From JAFNAG01 sp963824985 (GTDB lineage Bacteria > Acidobacteriota > UBA6911), in assembly GCA_963824985.1 (NCBI GenBank), contig CAWGRQ010000040.1, forward strand, positions 17,539-81,538: a DNA stretch of 64,000 nucleotides. Reading direction: 5' to 3'. The notes beneath the pieces are model-generated. The model made no database searches. It had not been told where the DNA came from and saw nothing but the letters and a program-made list of their open reading frames with translations. Shown here one piece after another: positions 56,534 to 64,000 of this stretch. The first letter of the stretch is position 1; each line of letters begins with the position of its first letter. A program made the translations under genes and the position numbers.

Positions 56534-58357
56534 ATGGCCGAGAGCATCGAAACGGTTCTGCAGAAATATTGGGGATTCGACGGCTTCCTGCCGCTCCAGG
56601 AGCAGGTGATGGCTTGCGTGTGCGAGGGGCGCGATGCCATTGTCGTGTTGCCTACGGGCGGCGGAAAGTCGCTCTGCTTTCAGGCGCCGGCGATGCTTCT
56701 TCCGGGCCTGACCCTGGTAATTTCGCCACTGCTCTCCCTCATGAAAGACCAGGTCGACTCGTTGCTGGAAAACGGGATTGCGGCGGCGCGTCTGGACAGC
56801 ACCGTGGCGCAGGCCGAGAGGATTGAAACCTTCCGCCGCCTTCGGGCCGGCGAGCTGAAGCTCCTCTATGTATCACCTGAAAGACTCTTTGCGGAGGGCT
56901 TTCTCGACAACCTGAAGAGTTATGGTGTGTCGGCGGTGGCGGTGGATGAAGCCCACTGCGTCAGCATGTGGGGCCACGATTTCCGGCCGGAGTACCGCCA
57001 GCTGCGCATTCTTCGTGAGGCGCTCCCCTCAGTCCCCATCGGCGCGTACACCGCTACCGCGACCGAACAGGTGCGCCACGATATTGCCGAGCAGCTGCTG
57101 CTGCGGAATCCCGGGATTTTTATCGGCAGTTTCGACCGGCCGAATCTCGTCTACCGGGTTCGCCGCCGCGCCAGCTCCTTCCGGCAGATTACCGAAGTCC
57201 TGGAGCGGCATCGCGGCGAGTCCGGGATCATCTACTGTATCCGGCGCGCCGACGTGGATGACATGACCCAACGGCTGGGCCAGCACGGCTATCGCGCGGT
57301 CCCCTACCACGCCGGCATGACCGACGAAGAACGGAAGCGGAGCCAGGACGCGTTTATTGAAGAGGATGTGGACATCATCGCGGCCACGGTGGCGTTCGGG
57401 ATGGGCATCGACAAATCCAACGTGCGCTATGTCATTCATGCCGGCATGCCCAAATCGCTCGAACATTATCAGCAGGAGAGCGGTCGCGCCGGCCGCGATG
57501 GACTGGAGGCCGAATGCGTCCTCTTTTACTCGGGTGGCGACTACCTGATCTGGAAGCGCATCCTGGAGGGGTCGGAACCGCAGGCAAAAGACGTAGCTCT
57601 CGTCAAGCTGGGCCAGATGTACCGCTATTGCAGCGGGGTCGCCTGCCGCCACGGTGCGCTGGTGAGCTATTTCGGACAGGATCTCGCCCGGAAGAACTGC
57701 GCTGCCTGCGATATCTGCCTGCAGGAGGTGAAGGGAGTCAGCGATGCGCTCGTAACGGCCCAGAAGATATTATCCAGCGTGTTGCGCCAACGTGAGCGTT
57801 TTGGAGCGGATTACACTGCCGGAGTGCTGATCGGCTCCCGCGAGGAAAGAATCGTGGGAAATCACCACGACGGCCTGAGCACCTACGGAATCCTGGCGGA
57901 TCATAGCCGATCCGCGGTCCGGGACTGGATCGAGCAACTGGTGGATCAGGAATGCCTCGAAAGGGGAGGCGACTATGGAGTGTTGAAACTGACCGACAAA
58001 GGCCGCAGCGTGCTGAAGGGACTCGAACAGCCGCTCCTTCTGGAGCCTGCCAAAGGTAAGGCGCCGCCGAAGCCGGCTCCGGTTGCCGATTCCTGGGAAG
58101 GCGTCGATCGGGAGCTGTTCGAGGAGCTGCGCCAGGTGCGCAGGCGGTTGGCCGCGGCGCGGTCGATGCCGGCTTACATTGTCTTCGGCGATGCCGCCTT
58201 GCGCGATATGGCGCGCAAGCGTCCGGCGACCGCCTCCGGTTTCCTCCGGGTTTCCGGAGTCGGGCAAAAGAAACTCGAGCTTTACGGCGACATCATGCTG
58301 AGCGCCATCCGGAAATACTGCACCGAGCACTCCCTTACTTTGGACACCCAGAACTGA
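56534..58357 (+). CDS. recQ: ATP-dependent DNA helicase RecQ
   Basis: A 607-residue superfamily 2 3-prime-to-5-prime DNA helicase used in recombination and fork repair. Walker A is LPTGGGKSLCFQAPA, the DExH box AVDEAHCVSMWGHDFRPEY (with the RecQ aromatic loop HDFRP), and motif VI HYQQESGRAGRDGL. The zinc subdomain has four cysteines: GVACRHGALV, KNCAACDICLQ. The winged-helix RQC domain follows (HDGLSTYGILADHSRSAVRD), and an HRDC domain lies at about 515-595 (RSMPAYIVFGDAALRDMARK). Full length and intact; starts 15 bases after the vapC-like stop. Probably a housekeeping gene. Confidence 0.95.
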   Translation: MAESIETVLQKYWGFDGFLPLQEQVMACVCEGRDAIVVLPTGGGKSLCFQAPAMLLPGLTLVISPLLSLMKDQVDSLLENGIAAARLDSTVAQAERIETFRRLRAGELKLLYVSPERLFAEGFLDNLKSYGVSAVAVDEAHCVSMWGHDFRPEYRQLRILREALPSVPIGAYTATATEQVRHDIAEQLLLRNPGIFIGSFDRPNLVYRVRRRASSFRQITEVLERHRGESGIIYCIRRADVDDMTQRLGQHGYRAVPYHAGMTDEERKRSQDAFIEEDVDIIAATVAFGMGIDKSNVRYVIHAGMPKSLEHYQQESGRAGRDGLEAECVLFYSGGDYLIWKRILEGSEPQAKDVALVKLGQMYRYCSGVACRHGALVSYFGQDLARKNCAACDICLQEVKGVSDALVTAQKILSSVLRQRERFGADYTAGVLIGSREERIVGNHHDGLSTYGILADHSRSAVRDWIEQLVDQECLERGGDYGVLKLTDKGRSVLKGLEQPLLLEPAKGKAPPKPAPVADSWEGVDRELFEELRQVRRRLAAARSMPAYIVFGDAALRDMARKRPATASGFLRVSGVGQKKLELYGDIMLSAIRKYCTEHSLTLDTQN

Positions 58358-58403
58358 AAATTCGGTGGCAGGCTCAGTACCGAACTATTTTTGGTATTTT
58401 CAC

Positions 58404-58586
58404 TATCTTCGAGGTTTAAACCTAGATATTGAAAGCATACAAGTACAGCCGGCTGCCATTGGAGTATCCAGTACTCCTACGCTTATACTCGTAGACAAGT
58501 CGGGAAAAGTGACTCACACTTGGATGGTGTGGGCATGTGCACTTTATGGCCGGAATAATGACTTTTGTATGATTGCGCCGGAGTGA
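58404..58586 (+). pseudogene. Third thioredoxin-fold paralogue, C-terminal fragment
   Basis: YLRGLNLDIESIQVQPAAIG then VSSTPTLILVDKSGKVTHTW aligns with the cis-Pro half of the proteins at 39563 and 42638 (TPTLILVD is identical to copy 2). The CxxC half is missing upstream, where the recQ gene ends, and the C terminus drifts after HTWMV. It leads directly into an AT-rich secreted-protein gene, so a third cassette of this type probably once stood here. Confidence 0.65.
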
Positions 58587-58591
58587 ACAAG

Positions 58592-59401
58592 ATGAATAAG
58601 ATTAATTGGATGATTATTGCGACCTCAAGTTCAATAGTGATGATCCTTATATTGGCGGTGGCTACGAGAGCCCAATCAGAAAGAACGCTGTTAATAGAAG
58701 GGCCGCGCCCATTGGCAAAGGCGGCGGATGAACTTGAACACAAACATGGAATGCTGATTACATACGAGGACCCGGATTATGCCTATGTGAACGATTACGA
58801 CGATCTGACCGCACCAGAAAAGAGAGGAGTGGCGAGAGCCGCTTTGTTTCCTCGGGCTGGAAGGTTGGAGGTACTGTACAACGTAGCTGAAGGCAAGCAG
58901 AATGTTGAAGATCCTAAGTCTTTATTATCAGCGCTTATTCTCGATCATGTGAACCGCGGAAATCCGGGGATTTTTCGGATTTCCGAGGAAGGTGAGGTGT
59001 ATCACTTGATACCATCCGAGGTGCGCGACAGAACAGGTGCCATGAAGCCTGTTGGTTCGATTTTAGACGCAACCATTAGCATTCCTGCTTACGACCGCAC
59101 ACTCATCGATGCGGTCAATGAAGTGTGCCGCGCAGTAAACAGCGCATCATCCTCAAATCTGCTAGTTGGAGCCTACCCGGTAAACTTGTTGCATCAGCGA
59201 AAAACAATACGCGGGGCGGCCAAAACATCAGCGCGTGAGGTTTTGATGAGCATGTTTCGCGACGCACAGAAGAACCTGGTGTGGCGGATTTATTGGATTG
59301 GGCCCGGCAGGTTTGTTCTTAATATAGCCGTGCCTGTAATCGAGACAACGAACGTGCGAGGTGGAAAGGTATGGGTCGAGATACCCTTCCGTGCAAAATA
59401 G
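58592..59401 (+). CDS. AT-rich secreted protein, secretin/STN-like C-terminal part
   Basis: From ATG 58592 (GGAGTGAACAAG upstream), 269 residues with signal anchor WMIIATSSSIVMILILAVAT. The segment SIPAYDRTLIDAVNEVCRAV, KTIRGAAKTSAREVLMSMFR and KNLVWRIYWIGPGRFVLNIA resembles the short beta-alpha-beta repeat (STN/secretin N-domain style) in periplasmic acidobacterial proteins, with moderate confidence. Upstream stretch LAKAADELEHKHGMLITYED is family-specific. Follows the third thioredoxin-like fragment. Lower G+C than recQ. Function unknown. Confidence 0.6.
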   Translation: MNKINWMIIATSSSIVMILILAVATRAQSERTLLIEGPRPLAKAADELEHKHGMLITYEDPDYAYVNDYDDLTAPEKRGVARAALFPRAGRLEVLYNVAEGKQNVEDPKSLLSALILDHVNRGNPGIFRISEEGEVYHLIPSEVRDRTGAMKPVGSILDATISIPAYDRTLIDAVNEVCRAVNSASSSNLLVGAYPVNLLHQRKTIRGAAKTSAREVLMSMFRDAQKNLVWRIYWIGPGRFVLNIAVPVIETTNVRGGKVWVEIPFRAK

Positions 59402-59479
59402 AGGGGCGAAGATTCGGCGCCGCGCCGGTTTGCGCTTTTTCCTGCCACGGCCACTGGTTTGACCTCGCGCCAGAATTCG

Positions 59480-60072
59480 TTAGAGTGTAGCCTGGCAGTG
59501 AAATGGCAATCGATAGCCCGTGAAGCGCGGATTCACGACATTACTGAAAATCGAACCGAAGGTGTAGCTGAACCCGATGGATCCGTAGTAGCTGTAGCTG
59601 GTCGCCGGCTGCTTGCGCCTGAGGATCACTTCCTGCAGTGTCGCTTCCCGCTTGGGAAGCGACAGCTGATCGTGAATCCTGGAGAAGCTGCCGTAAAGAT
59701 TGAAGGAAAGGCCCTCGAAGAGCCTTACGGCAATGTCTCAATTGACCTCAACTTGGTTTTGGTGCCAGTCGTTGAAATAGTGAAAGCCCGCCGTCGAAAA
59801 ACTGGCGCTTCCCAACTTTTCCTTGAGCTCGAGCGTCGCCGAGACGCTCTCCCCCCAGAGATTCTCAGACATCCTGTCGTAGATCGTCTCTTGCCGATAT
59901 TTGTAGATTCGGAAACCGGGTTTATAGATAAAGCGCAGCTGCCGGCGCGTTGATTCCGAGTATGGGAATAAATCGTACTTGATGGCGGGCGCGGGATTGA
60001 TGAAGTACTTAATATTGCTGTACGTCGAAGCGCTGGCGGTCAGCCATCCGCCGGTCGACCAGTGATTGTTGA
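59480..60072 (-). pseudogene. Outer-membrane beta-barrel protein, truncated C-terminal part with internal stop
   Basis: The minus strand reads a clear barrel pattern of alternating aromatics: WSTGGWLTASASTYSNIKYF, RRQLRFIYKPGFRIYKYRQE, ASFSTAGFHYFNDWHQNQVE, then a TGA (59738-59740), then RLFEGLSFNLYGSFSRIHDQ and YYGSIGFSYTFGSIFSNVVN. Likely a DUF481-like or other porin-type barrel. The upstream part is cut at about 60073, exactly where a half copy of the GGGGACATTC repeat begins, so insertion or recombination at that repeat removed the start. Confidence 0.65.
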
Positions 60073-60187
60073 TGAAAGAGGGGACATTCTGAATTTTCTC
60101 TCTTCCTGTTCAAACGTCTGATGTTATACACAACGACACAAATGGCTGCGCATCAACACGCATCAAAACGCCACGGATTTCACAGAT

Positions 60188-61476
60188 TTAGCCCGACTTT
60201 GACAACTGGGGGGGTGGGCGGCAGGTAAGTTATTGAAAACATTGGAAGGGACCCTCAAAAGTCTGGGTCTGCAGCAGAATCTGTGGGTTAAATGACCCAT
60301 GAAAGGACTGGCCTGATGGAAATGCCGCATCTGTGGAAATCCGCAAAGAGCGCGGATTTCCACGAGCTGCTCGGGAAAGCCCCGCCAAAATCCGGCGGGG
60401 CTTTCGCACATTCCCGCAGGCCCCACTACGATTCCACTCATTTGAATTCTGAGCCTCAGAAAAATTGGACTGTCAAGAGAAGATAAGAAATGTGATAGCA
60501 ATGACTTACGCCGATCTGATGTGATTTGTTACCCACAGATTCTGCTGAGGAGGCAAAAGTCTTCACTACACGTTCATCTTCAGCTTGGTCATCGCGGGCT
60601 TCCTGTCCAGTAGTTCGGGCCTCGGCTGAGGGGGCAGTTTCAAATCCAGTCTGGAAAGCAACAGAAGGTGCTCTTTATCCGGTTCGGTATATCTGGGCAA
60701 GCGCAGCTCTCTGCCGTCCGTGGTAGGCAGGTGGACATCCCCTCCTTGTGCTCAACCAGCTTATCCAGGCATCGATAGAGATTCTGATAGGGAACGACTT
60801 CTCCTTCCTCGCCAAGCAGGTCTCCCACGGCGCTCTTGCCGTACCACTCGCGGTGCAACCGCCATTCACTCCCGGGTTGGATCAGCCGATAGGAGACCAG
60901 AATCTTCAATACGTTCAACCATCGAGTCCCTTCCCGGCTCTCCGGCAGCTTCCCGGCCCAATACCGATCCAGCTGTAGCTGGTCCCATAAAAGCAGGGCC
61001 ATCCAGCAGGCCCCCCATTGCCGCGGCCGATGCAGTCGCATCTGATTCACATGAACATGAATCACGTCGTGATCGCTGGACTGCACCTTTCGATCTTCGG
61101 GGAACAGGGAGATCTTGCGGGGTGTCTTTTTGCCGTTCTCTAAAATCTCAATCGAGCGCCACCAGGCTTCCCTCTGGCTGTCGTTGATCTCGCCGAGATA
61201 GAGAACATGTTTCTGCGCGACGCGGCCACCGGCGATGCGGTGATTCTCGACGATGCTCCAGTAGCGGTGTTCTTTGCCGTCCTTGATGCGCTTGGTCATT
61301 CGCAGGAACATGCTGCTATTGTCTACATACGAACAGCCGCTGCAAGGGGGTAGGTCTTCACTACAAGCACTTTGGGCCTGTTTTGAGGGGTGCCTTTGTT
61401 GATTCACAAAGACTTGCGGGGACGGCACCCCCTTATATTTGTGGTTTTTGAGGTCGAGTTGTCAAAGTCGGGCTAA
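60188..61476 (-). mobile_element. IS1634-family element with internal deletion, perfect 20-bp terminal repeats
   Basis: Perfect inverted ends TTAGCCCGACTTTGACAACT (60188-60207 and complement 61457-61476). The minus strand encodes the transposase N terminus from about 61310 (MFLRMTKRIKDGKEHRYWSI, GRVAQKHVLYLGEINDSQ, YQNLYRCLDKLVEHKEGM). It then jumps, with a frame change, to the extreme C terminus (VHLPTTDGRELRLPRYTEPD ... KLKMNV, stop at 60566-60568). The catalytic middle is deleted, so it cannot make its own transposase. A 290-bp MITE is inserted between the stop and the left end. No target duplication was recognised. Confidence 0.85.
60265..60554. mobile_element. ISL3-related MITE with 8-bp target duplication, nested in IS1634
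   Basis: Ends contain CAGCAGAATCTGTGGGT (60272-60288) and its complement (60531-60547), the same sequence as the ISL3 end at 40068-40084. Flanks are AAAAGTCT at 60257-60264 and 60555-60562, the 8-bp duplication expected for ISL3. The 290-bp interior is non-coding and holds a terminator-like stem GAAAGCCCCGCC/GGCGGGGCTTTC (60375-60405). Confidence 0.88.
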
Positions 61477-61614
61477 CAGTCGGTCAAGGCTCCCGATCCG
61501 ACTCAATATTGCAGAAGCTGTTGGCAAATGAGGCTGGCACGCGTCAACCCTTTGGTTGTGGCTATAGCCTACAGCCTAAAAAGCTACAGTCTTTGAGGTA
61601 CCTCTCTTTGGGGA

Positions 61615-62863
61615 TTACTCGTAACGCAGGGCATCGATCGGATCGAGGTAGGCGGCTTTGCGCGCCGGCCAGACCCCGAAAATCAAGCCGATGGAGACGG
61701 AAACGACGAAGCCGGTGACTACGGCCCATATGGGGATGCTGGCGGGGACCGAAGGCACGAGAGCCATGATCAAGATAGCTCATTCCGACCGCCAGGACCA
61801 CCCCAAAGATCCCGCCGATGCCCGTCAGGGTCATCGCTTCCACCAGGAACTGGAAAATGATGTCGCCGCGTGTCGCCCCGACCGCTTTGCGCACGCCGAT
61901 TTCCCGCGTCCTTTCGGTCACGGAAACGAGCATGATGTTCATGACCCCGATGCCGCCGACCAGCAGGCCGATGCTGGAAATGGCGATGGCGATGAGCCCC
62001 ACGGAAGCGGTGATCGCGTCGAACTGCTGAATGAGGCGGTCCGCCGTGGACAGGTCAAAATTGTTATCTTCGTTGGGTTTGACGCCCCGCCGCCTGCGCA
62101 GCACGCTTTCGACCTCGTCCAGCGCCTTCGGGAGCTTGCCTGACTGGGCCTGGATAAGCAGGAAATGCCAGTCCTCCCAGGGCATCATTTTCATCAGGGA
62201 ACGATAGGGAATGAGCACGGCGCGATCCCTGCCATTGTCCCCCATGGCGCCGGCCTTGCTCTTCTCCGTGATGCCGATGACGGTGAAGGGACGATTGTTG
62301 ATCAGGATGCGCTTCCCGATCGGATCGCTGTGAGGAAAGAGGGCATCCTTCATGTCCGGGCCCAGGACCACGAGGTTCAATCCATGGTTATCCTCGGATT
62401 CGGTGAAGAAGCGACCGTTGACGATCACCGTGTTCGAGACGGAGGCATAATTGGCCGGCACGCCGTTGAAATCGAACTGGCGCGCGACGTTTCCCTGGTA
62501 CAGGATCGATACGCGCGTACTGCGCGGGAATCCCTGCCAGGTGACATCCTTGACCGTCGGGCACGCTTCCTTGATGGCGAGCGCATCCTCCACGCTCAAG
62601 GGTTTTCGCATCATTTCCTCACGAGGCCGCCGCCCGCCCATGCGCGGGCCCATGCCCAGGTGGAAGGCGAAGACGTTGTCGGTGCCGAATTCCTGGACAA
62701 CCCTGATGATGCTTTCGCGCATGCCCGTGAGGATCGAGGCGATGACGATGACGGTCAATACGCCGATGATGATCCCGAGAATCGTCAGGAATGACCGGAA
62801 TTTGTGAGCCATCAGCGTCTGCAACGCCATGGACACGTTTTCTTTCTGCTGGAAAACCTTCAT
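61615..62863 (-). CDS. MacB/FtsX-type ABC transporter permease, frameshift near the end
   Basis: About 415 residues: LMAHKFRSFLTILGIIIGVL is the N-terminal helix, then a periplasmic MacB_PCD domain (IKEACPTVKDVTWQGFPRST, KRILINNRPFTVIGI), then the FtsX core GLLVGGIGVMNIMLVSVTER, TREIGVRKAVGATRGDIIFQ. Near 61775 one extra base (CTTGATCATG) shifts the frame; the natural end IGLIFGVWPARKAAYLDPID to ALRYE stops at 61615. These permeases work with a MacB-type ATPase in efflux or lipoprotein handling. The preceding gene on this strand is a second permease ending four bases upstream, so they form an operon, with the ATPase presumably beyond the edge. Confidence 0.85.
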
Positions 62864-62866
62864 TTT

Positions 62867-63999
62867 TTACTCTCTGGCAAGCGCGACGATAGGATCGAGT
62901 TTCGAGGCCCGGTGGGCCGGATAAATCCCCGAAATGAGTCCGATTCCCCCCGAAGCCACAAGCGCGAGGATGATGTAGCCGAGCGTAATGGTCATCGGAA
63001 TCGGGGTTGTGCCCCGAATCAGGAGGGCGATCACATACGCCAGAACGAGCCCGAGCGCGCCTCCAATGGATGCCAGCAGGGAGGATTCGATCAGGAACTG
63101 CAGCAGGATGTCGCGCCGCCGCGCCCCGACCGCCTTGCGCATGCCGATCTCCATGGTCCGCTCCGTGACGGTCACCAGCATGATGTTCATGACCACGATT
63201 CCGCCGACGACCAGCGAGATCAGCGTGATCGGCGTGACGACGACCGCGATGGCGCCCGTGAACTGACCGATGGCCTTCTGCATGGCTTCGCTGGCGAGGA
63301 TGTCGAAATCGTCCTCTTGGTTCGGGCTGCAGCTTGTGCCGCGACCTCATAACCACGCGCACCTGATCCTGGGTGGCTTCCATGGCTGCCGCCGATGGCG
63401 CCTTGACCTGAAAGTTTACGAGTCCGCTGGGCGAAGACTTTCATGAACGCGGTGTAAGGAATGTAGATGTTGTTATCCAGAGACTGGCCGAAAAAAGTCC
63501 CGTTTTCTTTTTCCACCCCAATGACGTTGAAAGCATCCGGGCCGATGCGGATTTGCTTCCCGATCACATCCACGGGCCCGAACAGCTCCTGGCGAACGCC
63601 CGCCCCGATCACCGCCACCGGCCGCGTATGCTCGACATCGAATCCGGCCACGAATCGGCCTTCCTCGACAATCAGTTCCTGGATTCTGGGGGCATCTTCC
63701 GTGATGCCTCTGATGTTCGCGTCGTAAAACGTGCGGTTGCCCACCTTTACATCGGCCGTCCGGCCCATGTTGGTGTTGATGGCGGCACAGTCATCGCAGC
63801 GCTCCTCCACTGCGCGCATGTCCTCGATGTAGAGTCGCTTGTTGCGCTTGATGACCTTTTCATATTCTTCCTGGGACATGTTGATCCGGGCGATCCGTGC
63901 GACAACGAAGGTATTGCTGCCGAAGGTCGAAACCAGGCGCTCGCTGACATAGGAGCCAAGCCCTTCGATGGCGCCGCCGACGGCTACGACCGAGGCCAC
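62867..63999 (-). CDS. Second MacB/FtsX-type permease, 5-prime partial, frameshifted
   Basis: Enters from the right edge at MASVVAVGGAIEGLGSYVSE (periplasmic domain; the N-terminal helix lies outside the window). NTFVVARIARINMSQEEYEK, GIEEDAPRIQ-like and FNVIGVEKENGTFFGQSLDN are MacB_PCD features; the FtsX core GGIVVMNIMLVTVTERTMEI with GMRKAVGARRRDILLQFL and the end GIYPAHRASKLDPIVALARE are clear. Around 63300-63420 two indels separate the halves. It is a tandem paralogue of the downstream permease; two permeases with one ATPase is a common arrangement. Confidence 0.8.
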
Positions 64000-64000
64000 C

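Noticed and set aside
59459..59953. Plus-strand frame of 164 residues
   Set aside because: The minus strand here shows clear beta-barrel coding sequence; this frame is its shadow.

Overview
The window looks like a piece of a chromosome from an Acidobacteriota bacterium, probably a soil or sediment member known from an assembly. The evidence is gene content: an ADOP-type macrolide-exporter-like permease behind a PadR regulator, a VWFA-related secreted protein, a BNR/sortilin-like 791-residue protein, kinesin-light-chain-like TPR proteins, and a secreted repeat protein at the left edge. This is an inference; no rRNA or universal phylogenetic marker is present. Core genes are GC-rich. Several accessory genes (7.8-8.7, 25.7-27.4, 36.3-40.1, 42.6-43.5, 58.4-59.4 kb) are visibly AT-rich and sit among broken mobile elements.

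Layout. 0-20 kb is mostly host genes: FAD amine oxidase-like enzyme, protoporphyrinogen oxidase, a dihydroorotate dehydrogenase-like protein, a lone DNA methyltransferase, TPR and secreted proteins, PadR with its ADOP permease, and the BNR protein. They are separated by non-coding repeats, including a MITE family with 14-bp terminal repeats and 8-bp target duplications. 20-43 kb is an accessory graveyard. It holds four IS91-type rolling-circle remnants (three share an exact 3-prime end), an IS1595 element with intact ends but a nonsense mutation, relics of IS3, IS4, ISL3, REP-associated and integrase-core transposases, a deleted prophage head module, a pair of AAA ATPases (ExeA-like plus RepA/AAA_25-like), a sigma factor, and AT-rich genes for secreted proteins. 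43-58 kb returns to host genes: VWFA protein, amino-acid permease, TrpS, an Rrf2-sufBCDSU-DUF59 iron-sulfur operon, a VapBC-like pair and RecQ. 58-64 kb holds more AT-rich secreted genes, an outer-membrane barrel pseudogene, an internally deleted IS1634 carrying a nested MITE, and two MacB-type permeases, the last running off the edge.

The most unusual content is a repeated cassette: tiny secreted cysteine-rich peptides (8 and 14 cysteines) beside membrane-anchored thioredoxin-fold proteins with CxxC motifs. It is present twice, and a third thioredoxin fragment lies at 58.4 kb. In the best-preserved copy the peptide is preceded by an excisionase-like DNA-binding protein and a 57-residue ORF with overlapping stop and start codons. 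A peptide-disulfide maturation or secretion role is my inference.

Caution: many conserved genes carry single-base indels, several in homopolymers (at least a dozen in sufB-sufS alone). These look more like sequence errors than decay, so gene borders in the suf operon and in the two right-hand permeases are approximate.
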